A stretch of DNA of 64,000 nt, taken from the NCBI RefSeq assembly GCF_000384035.1, contig NZ_KB913024.1, positions 3,063,228-3,127,227 of the forward strand. Reading direction: 5' to 3'. This document shows positions 32,538 through 41,650 of the stretch, in pieces. The notes below the pieces were generated by a model. The model searched no databases. It was not told where the DNA came from and saw nothing but the letters and a program-made list of their open reading frames with translations. The stretch is from Actinopolyspora mortivallis DSM 44261. GTDB lineage: Bacteria; Actinomycetota; Actinomycetes; Mycobacteriales; Pseudonocardiaceae. Position numbers and translations under genes: made by a program. Numbering within the stretch: the first letter of the stretch is position 1; each line of letters starts with the position of its first letter.

Positions 32538-32975
32538 TCAGCCGCCCGCCTTTTCCCGCTCGGCGCCGGAGGCCGGTGGCCCCCCGGCCTCACCACCCGG
32601 TGCGGGAGTTCCGGTGGGTGGACTTCCGGCGGTGTTGCCCACAGCGGGAACGTCCCCGGTGGCCTCGGCCGCACCCTCGGACACCGGAATCCCCCGGGGC
32701 GGGGTGCTTCCGGTGTCGAGCGGGCCCACCACACCGCGCAGTGCCTGGGTCCAGGTCAGCCGCCCGAACAGATAGAAACAGGCGACCTGCTCGGAGGTGA
32801 ACCGGGCCCAGTCGTAGCGGTTGCCCTGCTCCCTCCAGAACACGTCCCAGACCGGCTGCCCCTCGGACTCCCCACGCAGCAGACACCACGCGTCGTCCGC
32901 CTCCGCGCCCAGCGAGACCACCCGCGCGGGAACGCCCATCGCCTCCAGCCATCCGGCAACGGACTCGGTGTTCAT
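32538..32975 (-). CDS. Probable immunity protein for the TNT toxin
   Basis: A 145-residue acidic, cytoplasmic protein whose ATG (32975) overlaps the toxin stop by 4 bases. Its folded part is about 85 residues: MNTESVAGWLEAMGV, then DDAWCLLRGESEG, VWDVFWREQGNRYDW and SEQVACFYLFGRLTW. A Pro/Gly-rich disordered tail of 60 residues follows. I do not recognise a named family. The position directly behind a NAD+-cleaving TNT toxin gene with translational coupling is the standard place for the cognate immunity gene, like IFT behind the mycobacterial toxin CpnT. The role is inferred from position, not sequence. Confidence 0.6.
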   Translation of the reverse strand: MNTESVAGWLEAMGVPARVVSLGAEADDAWCLLRGESEGQPVWDVFWREQGNRYDWARFTSEQVACFYLFGRLTWTQALRGVVGPLDTGSTPPRGIPVSEGAAEATGDVPAVGNTAGSPPTGTPAPGGEAGGPPASGAEREKAGG

Positions 32976-35122
32976 CCAGCCCCCCGATCCGACTCGTCCA
33001 CGGCGTGCTCCTCCTCCGGCACGTGTGCCCGGTCCTCGACGCGGATCCGGAGGGTGTCGCCCTCCGCGTGCCCCACTGCGGGATCCGGCTCCTCCCCGTC
33101 GAGTTCGGCCAGCAGGCCGCAGGCGAGCAGTTCGACGACAGGGTGCGTGGCACGGTAACGCACCCCCGCGCCGGGCTGTTCGAACCAGCCCACGGAAAGC
33201 ACCCGCCACACCGGCAACGGAGCCACCACCCGGTAGCGCCGGTAGTCGCGACGCGTGAACTCGGGGGGAAGCGAACGCCGGGCGAAGAGCGTGCCCTCCG
33301 GAGCCAACACCCTGCCGTACTCGTCCCCGATGCGGTCGAGCGTGGTTCCCGGTTCCAGCACGAGCGGAACCGCCTCGTCCGAACCGTTCTCCGGGAAACC
33401 GTGCCGGGCGGGCCAGTCGTACGATACCGGTGTCCCCTCGGGAACGGGCGGCAGGTACCGCAGCTCCCACTCGTACTCGCTCAGTCCCGGGTCCACACCG
33501 AACGGTTCGTAGCCCTCCAGCAGTTCCTCCGGAACCCCGGCCTCGGAGGCGGTTCCGCGCCCCGGCCGCGTCCGGCCGCCACGTGCGGAGAACATCGCCC
33601 GCCGGACCAGGTCCTCCCTCGGATGGTCCCCGACAGGGAAGCACGGCGGTCGCTGCTCGCGCTGTTCGGGGACAGCGGACCACTGTCTGTTCGGACGCTG
33701 GTGGGCCACCGGCATGTGTCCGATGGGGAACTGGTGCAGCACGAAGGCGACCACGGCGGACTCCCGCTCGTTGTCCCGCAGCGGACGCTGCCCGCCCCCC
33801 TGCTGCGACGCGGGCGGCGGCTGGGGACCGCCCGCCACCGGGGGTCCGGCGTACGGCCCGGCGCCCCCGCCGTGTGCGGGATGCGCGGTACCCGGTGGGA
33901 AACCGCGTGGGGGCTGCGGAGGGCCTGCCACCACTCCCGGTGGGAAGGGAACACGTCCTCCCCCCGGTGCCGCCCCGGTCACGCCGGGTTGCGGGCGTGC
34001 GGGACCACCCGCGTACGGCTGGTTCGGCGGAGGAGGGGGCGGTGCCTGCTGCCCGGGTTGGGCGGGTGCTCCGCCGCCCACCACGGGGCCACCGGCGCGA
34101 GGCGCGGGGGCGGCCTCGGAGCCCTGGGGCGCGGCCCACGCCTGGTGCATCGCGCCGGGCGTGGTCCGCGGATCCCCTCCGGAGGGGACATCCTCTCGGC
34201 CGCCGGGGGTGGGAATCGGTCCCGTGTCGGGATCTGCTTCGTCCCTCCCCTGTTCGGCCGCCCGCACGGTCTCCGGCGCCACCGGCCCCGTCGCCTCCCG
34301 AGCGGGAGCCTCCGGCTGCTCCCCGGACGTGGACCCGGGATCGGCCGCCTCGGCCGGAGTGGCAGGGGGCTGGTCGTCCCCCACGGGAAGCGGCCGGAGT
34401 CCGGCCTCCTCTGTCACGGACTGGGAGGGCACCTCGGACGAGACTCCGGCGGCTTCCCCCACCGTCCGTACGACTCCCTCCCCGGCGGGCCGATCTCCCC
34501 CTGCCGACAGGGGGTCTTCGGCCTCGTCCCGAACCGTCTCGACAATCCCCGGATCCGGAGCACCGGCGTCGGCCCCCGCCCGTCCGGACACCGGCGAGTC
34601 CACCGCCTCCACCGTCACCCCGCCGTCACGGTCCACCGCACGGACCAGGGTGTGGTTGAGTTCGGCGACGTTGGTGGCCGTGGCGTCGGTGAGCGCCCGC
34701 ACCTCCGCATCGACTCCCGGTCCCGCCGCCGTGTTCTCGGCGACGTCGAGTTGCTTGGCCAACGCGACCAGCTCCCGCACGATCCGGAGCTTGGCCGCAC
34801 CCACCTGTCCCGCCGCGTGTTCCAGGCGGTCCGCCGCGGCGGTGCACTCACGCACGCACACCGGCAGACGGCCGGAGTCCGGGTCCACGAAACCGTCCCA
34901 CTCCCGGCGGGCCGCCCGACTCGCCTCCCCCTCGAAGGCGGCCAGGGCCCGCTGGGCGGAGGCGTCCGAGGCCCGCGCCAGCGCCGCCAGTGACTCGGCC
35001 GCCGTGCGCCAGGCACGGGCGGCCTCCCGCATGGCGTCCTCGTCGGCCTCCGGCCAGTGCGTTCCGGTGCGCTCGGCGACCTCGCGCAGTTCGGGGGGCA
35101 GTTCGATCCCCAACCGACTCAC
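32972..35122 (-). CDS. T7SS-type polymorphic toxin with C-terminal TNT (NAD+ glycohydrolase) domain
   Basis: A 716-residue protein starting at GTG 35122, overlapping the WXG-like gene by 4 bases. The first about 170 residues are a helical secretion domain (GIELPPELREVAERTG, AWRTAAESLAALARASD). A long Pro/Gly-rich linker with many PPP and GGP runs spans about 200-490. The C-terminal about 115 residues match the tuberculosis necrotizing toxin fold: ARHGFPENGSDE, LVLEPGTTLDRIGDEYG, LFARRSLPPEF, YRRYRVVAPLPV and GWFEQPGAGVRY, the last holding the conserved Gln near the NAD site. TNT domains hydrolyse NAD+ and kill target cells. The protein is probably exported by a type VII system encoded elsewhere. 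Confidence 0.87.
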   Translation of the reverse strand: MSRLGIELPPELREVAERTGTHWPEADEDAMREAARAWRTAAESLAALARASDASAQRALAAFEGEASRAARREWDGFVDPDSGRLPVCVRECTAAADRLEHAAGQVGAAKLRIVRELVALAKQLDVAENTAAGPGVDAEVRALTDATATNVAELNHTLVRAVDRDGGVTVEAVDSPVSGRAGADAGAPDPGIVETVRDEAEDPLSAGGDRPAGEGVVRTVGEAAGVSSEVPSQSVTEEAGLRPLPVGDDQPPATPAEAADPGSTSGEQPEAPAREATGPVAPETVRAAEQGRDEADPDTGPIPTPGGREDVPSGGDPRTTPGAMHQAWAAPQGSEAAPAPRAGGPVVGGGAPAQPGQQAPPPPPPNQPYAGGPARPQPGVTGAAPGGGRVPFPPGVVAGPPQPPRGFPPGTAHPAHGGGAGPYAGPPVAGGPQPPPASQQGGGQRPLRDNERESAVVAFVLHQFPIGHMPVAHQRPNRQWSAVPEQREQRPPCFPVGDHPREDLVRRAMFSARGGRTRPGRGTASEAGVPEELLEGYEPFGVDPGLSEYEWELRYLPPVPEGTPVSYDWPARHGFPENGSDEAVPLVLEPGTTLDRIGDEYGRVLAPEGTLFARRSLPPEFTRRDYRRYRVVAPLPVWRVLSVGWFEQPGAGVRYRATHPVVELLACGLLAELDGEEPDPAVGHAEGDTLRIRVEDRAHVPEEEHAVDESDRGAG

Positions 35123-35451
35123 TCCCGTCCCCGCTGAGCCCCGTCCACGGCCCGCAACCCGGCCGAGGCGTCCTCGTCGGCCCGGTCGTACTCCCCGGCG
35201 GTGTGGGCGAACTTCCCGCCCAGCGCACCGAGCCGTTCGGACAGTTCGTCCACAGTGTCCAGAGCACGTCGCGTCCCGGGGAGGTGGAGCTCGGCGAACC
35301 GGGTGCCCGCCTCGTCGGTTCCCCAACAGTCCCCGGTCCGTTCGAGCGCCTCGCGCAGTTCGGCCGCGATCCCGCGCGCGGTCGCCGCGTGTTCCTCGAA
35401 GGCCCCGGACTGCTCCGTGAGCCGCCGGAGATCGCCACGGAATCCGTTCAT
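35119..35451 (-). CDS. WXG100-like T7SS partner protein
   Basis: A 110-residue helical-hairpin protein from ATG 35451. Two long helices are separated by the turn TGDCWGTDEAGTRFAE, where W-G takes the place of the W-x-G motif. The size and the order (after YbaB-like, before toxin) fit an Esx-like partner that pairs with the N-terminal helices of the toxin for secretion. The stop overlaps the toxin's GTG (GTGA), showing coupled translation. Confidence 0.75.
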   Translation of the reverse strand: MNGFRGDLRRLTEQSGAFEEHAATARGIAAELREALERTGDCWGTDEAGTRFAELHLPGTRRALDTVDELSERLGALGGKFAHTAGEYDRADEDASAGLRAVDGAQRGRE

Positions 35452-35473
35452 CACCGCTCCGTTCCGTTCTCGC

Positions 35474-35923
35474 TCAGTCCCGCAACCAGCTGCGCTGGTG
35501 GTGCTCCTCCGGTTCCTCGGCGTCCTCGTCCCCGGCCGGCCGTGTGCTTCGCCGCCCCGCGGTCGCGACGGGGATCTCCGGGGGGCGTCCGCGCAGGGCC
35601 GCCGGATCGGATCCGGGAGGCAGTGCCTCGGCGACGACCTCGTCGGCACGGCGGGCCGCCCGCTCCGCTGCCGTGCCCGCCAGGCGCAGGATCAGCTCGG
35701 CCAGCTCGGCGGGGCGGTGCTGCTGGTAGGCCCGGTCGGACAGCCACAGGTCACGCAGCGCTCCGCCGGAACCGACGGTGACCGACACGGTGGCCCGCTC
35801 ACTGCTCACCGTCTCCTCCAACGTGGCCAGCTCCGCCTTCAGCTCGGCGACGCGTTCACGACTCCTGCGGTAGTCGGCGACCAGTTCCTCGACCCGCGCC
35901 CGGTGCTCGGTGCTCACGGGCAC
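35474..35923 (-). CDS. YbaB/EbfC-like protein, first gene of the T7SS toxin operon
   Basis: 149 residues from GTG 35923, with GGGAGG seven bases upstream; GTG 35917 is an alternative. N-terminal coiled helix (VEELVADYRRSRERVAELKAEL), YbaB-type beta section (ERATVSVTVGSGGALRDLWLSD) and C-terminal helix (LAELILRLAGTAAERAARRAD), then a disordered tail ending HHQRSWLRD. It is a paralogue of the protein at 462-920 and likewise opens a T7SS substrate operon. Confidence 0.75.
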   Translation of the reverse strand: MPVSTEHRARVEELVADYRRSRERVAELKAELATLEETVSSERATVSVTVGSGGALRDLWLSDRAYQQHRPAELAELILRLAGTAAERAARRADEVVAEALPPGSDPAALRGRPPEIPVATAGRRSTRPAGDEDAEEPEEHHQRSWLRD

Positions 35924-36049
35924 TCACCTTCCTCCCACGACCCTGCCACCCGGTGGGGGCACGACGGGTGCGACGTGTCGCTTCTCGGACGTGCCCGAGG
36001 CCGACGCGGTTCCACGGCAGCCCCGGGCCCGTCCGAAAAAGGGGTTCGT

Positions 36050-36715
36050 TCAGCTTCTGCCGGGACCGTCCACACGCAGGCCCTCGCTCACCGCACGGTG
36101 CACGGCCCGCGCCAGCGGGGCGCCCACCGCCGAACGCGGACCTCCGTACGATTCCGGGTCACCGTCGGCCGGGCACACCACCACGGTGGCGTCGGTGCAG
36201 GTTCCCGTGCCGGGAACCCCGGCCTCCACCAGCGCCTGGGTCTTGGCCTCGGCCACGGTGGCCACCAGGTTGACCAGTGCCGACTCCTTCAGACGCACGG
36301 GGCAGAAACACACCGCGTTGATGGTGCCCGGGACGTGGACCCCGGAGGGTGTGAGCTCTGCCCCCTCGTGGGCCGCCCAGACCGGCTGGCCCACACCGGT
36401 GGTCACGCCGGCCCGGACCCCGGAGTCCGTGGCCGTCACCTCGTGGCGCACGTCCACAGCGGTCAGCAGACCGCTGCCCGCGCCGTCCAGTCCCAGTTCC
36501 CCGGCGATCTCGGCCACGTGCCCCTCCGGGTCGGGCCGGTCGTAACCGCTGGGCACGGTCGCGTTGAGCACCCAGTGACGCGTTCCCAGCCCACCGCCGT
36601 ACACCGCCGAGGAGACCGTCAGCAACGGAGTGGGAAACCACCACAGCAGCAGCGGGGCCCCCTCGACCGTGTGTAGCGTCGCGGCGGGCGGGCGCCTCCG
36701 TTCCGCCGGACTCAC
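36050..36715 (-). CDS. cbiZ: Adenosylcobinamide amidohydrolase (CbiZ)
   Basis: A 221-residue enzyme starting at GTG 36715, overlapping the HMG-CoA lyase stop (GTGA). Diagnostic blocks are VLNATVPSGYDRPDPEGH, GLDGAGSGLLTAVDV, GVTTGVGQPVWAA, PGTINAVCFCPVRLKESAL and TGTCTDATVVVCPADGD. CbiZ removes the aminopropanol part of adenosylcobinamide to give cobyric acid, so salvaged corrinoids can re-enter cobalamin synthesis. No other cobalamin gene is nearby, so it works as a stand-alone salvage step. Coupling to HMG-CoA lyase is odd and may simply be operon packing. Confidence 0.9.
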   Translation of the reverse strand: MSPAERRRPPAATLHTVEGAPLLLWWFPTPLLTVSSAVYGGGLGTRHWVLNATVPSGYDRPDPEGHVAEIAGELGLDGAGSGLLTAVDVRHEVTATDSGVRAGVTTGVGQPVWAAHEGAELTPSGVHVPGTINAVCFCPVRLKESALVNLVATVAEAKTQALVEAGVPGTGTCTDATVVVCPADGDPESYGGPRSAVGAPLARAVHRAVSEGLRVDGPGRS

Positions 36716-37659
36716 AGCGCCAGTGCCCTGACCACGGCGGAGGGGCTGGGTTTGCCGAGCCGTTCCGCCATCCACGTGCTGGTGTCCACCAGCATCTTCA
36801 GGTCGACACCGTGCTCGACACCCAGTCCGTCCAGCATCCACACCAGGTCCTCCGTGGCCAGGTTCCCGGTGGCCGAGGCGGCGTAGGGACATCCGCCGAG
36901 ACCACCCGCCGAGGCGTCGACGGTGGACACACCCTGGCGCAGCGCGGCGTAGGTGTTCGCCAGGGCCTGGCCGTAGGTGTCGTGGAAGTGCACCGCGAGC
37001 CGGTCGACGGACACGCCCTCGGCGACGAAGGCCCGCAGCACGGTCTCCACCCGGCCCGGGGTGGCCACCCCGATGGTGTCGCCGAGCGAGAGCTGGTCAC
37101 ACCCCATCTCCAGCAGCCGTTTGCCCGTGTTGACCACCTGGTCGACGGCCACGGGCCCCTCCCACGGGTCCCCGAAGACCATCGAGAGGTAGCCGCGCAC
37201 GCGCAGCCCGGCCGAGACCGCCCTGCGGACGACGGGGTGGAACATCTCGAACTGCTCCTCGACCGGCCTGTTGAGGTTGCGACGGGCGAAACTGTCGGTG
37301 GCCGAGGCGAAGATCGCCACGTCCTCCACACCCGCCTGCAGGGCCCGGTGCAGACCGCGTTCGTTGGGAACCAGAACCGGGTAACGCACCCCCGGTTTGC
37401 GGGACAGTCCGTCGAGCACCTCGGCGGCGTCCGCCAGCTGCGGCACCCACTCCGGGTGGACGAAACTCGTGGTCTCGATGACCGGAAGACCCGCCGCGTT
37501 GAGCCGGTTGAGGAATTCGAGCTTGGTCTCCGAGGGCACCACGTCGCTCTCGTTCTGCAACCCGTCCCTGGGACCGACCTCCCAGATGGTCACCCGCTCC
37601 GGAACACCGGGTTCCGGGGAGCGTGTGACCTCGGGAAGACCGATTTCGCGCACACCCAT
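36712..37659 (-). CDS. mvaB: Hydroxymethylglutaryl-CoA lyase
   Basis: A 315-residue TIM-barrel lyase starting at ATG 37659 (GGAAGGAGAG upstream). Signature blocks are VTIWEVGPRDGLQNE (catalytic Arg/Asp), VIETTSFVHPEWVPQLADA, LVPNERGLHRAL, LSLGDTIGVATPG, LAVHFHDTYGQALAN (metal His pair) and VDASAGGLGGCPYA with the catalytic Cys. It splits HMG-CoA into acetyl-CoA and acetoacetate, the last step of leucine breakdown. It is co-transcribed with CbiZ. Confidence 0.94.
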   Translation of the reverse strand: MGVREIGLPEVTRSPEPGVPERVTIWEVGPRDGLQNESDVVPSETKLEFLNRLNAAGLPVIETTSFVHPEWVPQLADAAEVLDGLSRKPGVRYPVLVPNERGLHRALQAGVEDVAIFASATDSFARRNLNRPVEEQFEMFHPVVRRAVSAGLRVRGYLSMVFGDPWEGPVAVDQVVNTGKRLLEMGCDQLSLGDTIGVATPGRVETVLRAFVAEGVSVDRLAVHFHDTYGQALANTYAALRQGVSTVDASAGGLGGCPYAASATGNLATEDLVWMLDGLGVEHGVDLKMLVDTSTWMAERLGKPSPSAVVRALAL

Positions 37660-37785
37660 ACAACTCTCCTTCCGCCGCCGGCAGTGCCCTGTCGGGCCGT
37701 GGGGTACTCGGGCGAACGGGCACCCGGCTGGTGTTCTTCGGCCGCTGCGCCCGCGGCGAGGGCCGGCTTGACCGGACCGGGGCGT

Positions 37786-38292
37786 TCAGCCACCGAACCG
37801 CTCGCCGTGGGACTCGTCGTCGACCGCGCCGTGGAGCAGGGACTGGAACCGGTCGATCCCGGGCACGTCCTCGAACTCCAGCGGTTCGTCCGAAGCCGAC
37901 TCGACGATCAGCGTCCCGCTGCCCAGGATCCGGTCCAGCAGACTCCGGCGGGACTGCACGCTGTTGATCCGCGCCACCGGGATGTGCACCCCGGAGCGGG
38001 TGAGCACTCCCTCACGGATCATCAGCCGGTGGCTGGTGACGACGAAGTGGGTCGTCCCCCAGCGCGCCAGCGGAGCCAGCACCAGCCAGAGCAGCAGCAC
38101 CCCGCCGAGCCCGAGGAGGACCCACGGCAGCGGGAACCACCACGAGCCGGGCGCGGCCGCCACGGCGAGCCACCCGCCCGCACCGACGAGGAGCACGAGC
38201 GCGGCGAACGGGCCGCACAGTGTCTTCCAGTGCGGGTGCCGGTGCAGCAGCACGTGCTCCCCCTCGCCGAGGAGATCGTCGGGGTAGGCCAT
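37786..38292 (-). CDS. Bacterial PH (bPH_2) domain membrane protein
   Basis: 168 residues from ATG 38292 with GGGAGGGG upstream. Two adjacent helices at about 25-45 (ALVLLVGAGGWLAVAAA) and 52-75 (LPWVLLGLGGVLLLWLVLAPLA) precede a bacterial pleckstrin-like domain: THFVVTSHRLMIREGVLTRSG, ARINSVQSRRSLLDRILGSGTLIVES. This is the common actinobacterial two-helix/bPH_2 layout, found next to birA in this order. The function is unknown; it may stabilise membrane complexes. Confidence 0.85.
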   Translation of the reverse strand: MAYPDDLLGEGEHVLLHRHPHWKTLCGPFAALVLLVGAGGWLAVAAAPGSWWFPLPWVLLGLGGVLLLWLVLAPLARWGTTHFVVTSHRLMIREGVLTRSGVHIPVARINSVQSRRSLLDRILGSGTLIVESASDEPLEFEDVPGIDRFQSLLHGAVDDESHGERFGG

Positions 38293-38383
38293 GGGTCCCC
38301 TCCCTGTCGGGTCCGCAGCGAGCACCGATCACCGTACCGGTCCTCCCCCGGGGTTCCCGAGTCGTACGGGTCTTCGTCACCGA

Positions 38384-39214
38384 TCAGCTCTCCGCCGGGC
38401 GCAGGTGCACCACGTCACCGGCCGAGAGGGGGGTGCGCACCCCGTCCCTGCCGCGCACCACGAGCCTTCCGTGTTCGTCCACGTCCCGTGCCGTGCCTTC
38501 GAGCACCCGGCTTCCTCCCAGTTCCACCCGCACCCGCATCCCGAGCGTGGAGCACAGTGCCCTGTAGCGTTCGAGCAGTCCGCGCTCCACCCCGTCGGTG
38601 GCCCCGGTCCGCCACTGGTACTCGGCCCGGGAGAGCCGTTCCAGCAGGGTGGCCAGCAGTTCCGTCCGGTCGACCTTCACGCCCTCGGCCGCCAGCGAGG
38701 TCGCGGGAAGCCCTCCCGCGCTCTCGGGCAGGTCGGAGGGCTCGTGGTGCACATTGACCCCCATGCCGAGCACCACGGCCATCCCGTCCATGGTGGACAC
38801 GGCGTCGGCCAGGATGCCGGCGGCCTTGCGCTGGTGGCCGAGCAGCAGGTCGTTGGGCCACTTGAGCACCGCGTCCAGGCCGGTGGTCTCGCGTACCGTC
38901 TCGGCCAGCGCCGTGCCCGCCAGCAGCGGCACCCAGGACAACGCCGAGTGGGCGGCCACCACCGGCCGCAGCAGCACACTCACGTGCAAACCGTAGTGCC
39001 GCGGCGAGACCCAGGAACGCCGCATCCTGCCCCGCCCGGCCTGCTGCTCCTCGGCGACCAGCACCGTCCGGTCGGCCGCGCCGGAGTTGGCCGCGGCGAC
39101 CAGGTCGGTGTTGGTCGAACCGGTCACGGTCACCACGTCGAGCGCGGTGTACGGTCCGTTCTCGACCAGACGCGCGCGCAGCGCGTCGGCGTCCAGCGGG
39201 GGCGGGCTCGTCAT
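38384..39214 (-). CDS. birA: Biotin--[acetyl-CoA-carboxylase] ligase BirA
   Basis: A 276-residue monofunctional biotin protein ligase without an N-terminal DNA-binding domain. Motifs are TGSTNTDLVAAA, QQAGRGRMRRSWVSP (GRGRxxRxW biotinyl-AMP loop), GLDAVLKWPNDLLLG and GMGVNVHHEPSD. The C-terminal SH3-like part includes LEGTARDVDEHGRLVV. It attaches biotin to the AccA3-type subunit encoded at 50581. It is divergent from the carboxylase beta gene by 124 bases, a conserved actinobacterial neighbourhood. Confidence 0.95.
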   Translation of the reverse strand: MTSPPPLDADALRARLVENGPYTALDVVTVTGSTNTDLVAAANSGAADRTVLVAEEQQAGRGRMRRSWVSPRHYGLHVSVLLRPVVAAHSALSWVPLLAGTALAETVRETTGLDAVLKWPNDLLLGHQRKAAGILADAVSTMDGMAVVLGMGVNVHHEPSDLPESAGGLPATSLAAEGVKVDRTELLATLLERLSRAEYQWRTGATDGVERGLLERYRALCSTLGMRVRVELGGSRVLEGTARDVDEHGRLVVRGRDGVRTPLSAGDVVHLRPAES

Positions 39215-39338
39215 GCGACCAGATTAGGTGCTCGCGCGGCATCCCCGAACGGGAGACCGCCCGCCGCTCAGCACGGGTGACACGTGTCACCGGCGACCTC
39301 TTCGTGGGATGCCACCGCCCCTGGCTAGGCTGCCGGGC

Positions 39339-40976
39339 ATGAGCAGTGCGACCGAACCGATCGGTGAACCGCCCACCGGCGAGCCGGACATCCACACCAC
39401 GGCCGGGAAACTGGCCGACCTGTATCGACGCAATTTCGAGGCCGTACACGCCGGCTCCGAACGCGCGGTGGAGAAGCAACACGCCAAAGGCAAGAAGACC
39501 GCGCGCGAACGGATCGACATGCTGCTCGACGAGGGTTCCTTCGTCGAGCTGGACGAGCACGCCAGGCACAGGTCGACGAACTTCGGGATGGACGCCTCCC
39601 GCCCCTACGGCGACGGGGTCGTGACCGGATACGGCACCGTGGACGGACGTCGGGTGTGCGTGTTCTCGCAGGACTTCACCGTGTTCGGCGGTTCGCTCGG
39701 CGAGGTCTTCGGCGAGAAGATCGTCAAGGTCATGGACCTGGCCCTCAAGACGGGGTGCCCCTTGATCGGGATCAACGACTCCGGAGGAGCCCGCATCCAG
39801 GAGGGGGTCGTCGCGCTGGGCCTCTACGCCGAGATCTTCAAACGCAACACCCACGCCTCCGGGGTCATCCCGCAGATTTCGCTGATCATGGGCCCCTGCG
39901 CGGGCGGGGCGGTGTACTCACCGGCGATCACCGACTTCACCGTCATGGTCAACGAGACCTCGCACATGTTCATCACCGGACCCGACGTGATCAAAACCGT
40001 CACCGGCGAGGACGTCAGCTTCGAGGAGCTCGGGGGCGCGCACTCGCACAACTCCAAGTCCGGCAACGCGCACTACATGGCCTCCGACGAGGAGGACGCC
40101 ATCTCCTACGTGCAGGAGCTGCTGTCCTTCCTGCCCTCGAACAACCTCACGGAGCCGCCGGTGCTGGACACACCGGCCGAGCAGGGGTCGGTCGCCGACG
40201 GGCTCACCGACTCCGACCACGAGCTGGACACCCTGGTTCCCGACTCCCCGAACCAGCCCTACGACATCCACGAGGTCCTCACCCGGGTGCTGGACGACGG
40301 GGAGTTCTGCGAGGTGCACAAGCTGTTCGCCCCGAACATCGTGGTCGGCTACGGCCGCATCGAGGGCCACAGCGTGGGGATCGTCGCCAACCAGCCCACC
40401 CAGCTGGCGGGAACCCTGGACATCGAGGCCAGCGAGAAGGCGGCCAGGTTCGTCCGCACCTGCGACTCCTTCAACATCCCCGTGGTGACCTTCGTCGACG
40501 TCCCGGGCTTCCTTCCCGGAACCGACCAGGAGTGGAACGGGATCATCCGCCGCGGCGCCAAACTGCTGTACGCCTACGCCGAGGCCACCGTCCCGTTGGC
40601 CACCGTGATCACCCGCAAGGCCTACGGCGGGGCCTACGACGTGATGGGCTCCAAGCACCTGGGAGCCGACATCAACCTCGCCTGGCCCACCGCCGAGATC
40701 GCCGTGATGGGCGCGCAGGGAGCCACCAACATCCTCTACCGGCGTCAGCTCTCCGAGGCCGCCGAGCGCGGGGAGGACGTCGAGGCGGTGCGGGCGCGGT
40801 TGCAGCAGGAGTACGAGGACACCCTGTGCAACCCCTACGTGGCCGCCGAACGCGGCTATGTGGACTCGGTCATCCCCCCTTCGCACACCAGGGGATATCT
40901 GGCACGTTCGCTGCGGATGCTGCGTGACAAGCGGGAGTCGCTGCCCGCGAAGAAACACGGCAACATCCCGCTGTGA
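39339..40976 (+). CDS. Acyl-CoA carboxylase beta subunit (AccD5/PccB type)
   Basis: 545 residues from ATG 39339. It has the two crotonase-like carboxyltransferase halves: [17 protein letters not shown] and [18 protein letters not shown] at the front, [13 protein letters not shown] and [17 protein letters not shown] at the acyl-CoA site, then [18 protein letters not shown] and [19 protein letters not shown] at the biotin site. Propionyl- and acetyl-CoA carboxylases of this type make methylmalonyl-/malonyl-CoA for fatty and mycolic-like acid synthesis. It should assemble with the epsilon subunit downstream and the alpha subunit at 50581. Confidence 0.95.
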   Translation: MSSATEPIGEPPTGEPDIHTTAGKLADLYRRNFEAVHAGSERAVEKQHAKGKKTARERIDMLLDEGSFVELDEHARHRSTNFGMDASRPYGDGVVTGYGTVDGRRVCVFSQDFTVFGGSLGEVFGEKIVKVMDLALKTGCPLIGINDSGGARIQEGVVALGLYAEIFKRNTHASGVIPQISLIMGPCAGGAVYSPAITDFTVMVNETSHMFITGPDVIKTVTGEDVSFEELGGAHSHNSKSGNAHYMASDEEDAISYVQELLSFLPSNNLTEPPVLDTPAEQGSVADGLTDSDHELDTLVPDSPNQPYDIHEVLTRVLDDGEFCEVHKLFAPNIVVGYGRIEGHSVGIVANQPTQLAGTLDIEASEKAARFVRTCDSFNIPVVTFVDVPGFLPGTDQEWNGIIRRGAKLLYAYAEATVPLATVITRKAYGGAYDVMGSKHLGADINLAWPTAEIAVMGAQGATNILYRRQLSEAAERGEDVEAVRARLQQEYEDTLCNPYVAAERGYVDSVIPPSHTRGYLARSLRMLRDKRESLPAKKHGNIPL

Positions 40977-41086
40977 CCCACGGAGAATCCGGGACGCCCG
41001 TGACCGCCAGCCTGGCCCACGGGCGTCGCCGCTCCCCGTTCCCGGCGGGCGCGTCCGACGGGAGAACCCGCACACGGAGGTACGCG

Positions 41087-41380
41087 ATGACAGAGGATGG
41101 TTCCGCCGCCCCGGAGGTCGAGGGCGTCGCCGAGTCCCCGGAGCTCGGTGCGGCACGGCCGTGGCTGCGGATCGAACGGGGCAACCCGGACGAGGCCGAA
41201 CTCGCGGCGCTGACGGTGACGCTGGCGGGGCTGGCCGCTGCCGGACAACAGCGGCCCGCTCGGGGCCCGGCCCGGATGTCGGTGTGGGCCGACCGGGCGA
41301 GCGCGCTGCGCTACCCGGGTGGACGTCGCCCGCTGCGTCCGGGGCCGCACGCGTGGCGGGCCTCGGCGCTGCCCGGCTGA
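41087..41380 (+). CDS. Acyl-CoA carboxylase epsilon subunit
   Basis: A 97-residue protein from ATG 41087 with GGAGG seven bases upstream. It shows the AccE layout: a disordered acidic start, then WLRIERGNPDEAELAALTVTLAGLAA and an Arg/Pro-rich end with VWADRASALR and PHAWRASALPG. The epsilon subunit stabilises the alpha-beta carboxylase complex. It directly follows the beta gene, the usual actinobacterial order. Confidence 0.9.
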   Translation: MTEDGSAAPEVEGVAESPELGAARPWLRIERGNPDEAELAALTVTLAGLAAAGQQRPARGPARMSVWADRASALRYPGGRRPLRPGPHAWRASALPG

Positions 41381-41411
41381 GGAAGGGACTCCCAGCCGGC
41401 GACACCGTTGC

Positions 41412-41618
41412 TCACGCGGGAGGGGTCAGCCCGTTCAACCGCCCCGAACCACGGCAGGCGGGGCAGGTTCTCCACTCCCCGAGGGTCATCCCCGCGCGGG
41501 TGTCCTCGGTCGCCTGGATCATGTACAGGCGAGGTGCGTTGACCTTCCGGAAGCCCCCGCACCGAAAGCACAGCGTGTTCGGCCCGGAGGCCGGTCCGCC
41601 GGACGGATACCGTCGCAT
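41412..41618 (-). CDS. Small zinc-ribbon-like protein
   Basis: 68 residues from ATG 41618 (GAGGTGGGT upstream). Two CxxC pairs are visible, LCFRCGGFRKVNAP and RTCPACRGSGRLN, the second resembling the CxxCxGxG repeat of DnaJ. Together they probably bind one zinc. No further family is recognisable. It converges on the epsilon-subunit gene and lies behind a strong hairpin that separates it from glpK. Confidence 0.7.
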   Translation of the reverse strand: MRRYPSGGPASGPNTLCFRCGGFRKVNAPRLYMIQATEDTRAGMTLGEWRTCPACRGSGRLNGLTPPA

Positions 41619-41650
41619 ACCCACCTCGCGTCCGTGACGCCGTTCCCACG

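Noticed and set aside
32078-32734. A 218-codon minus-strand frame, Cys-rich at its end
   Set aside because: Overlaps both the immunity gene (in another frame) and the fusion gene start; composition changes abruptly midway, so it is two unrelated stretches.
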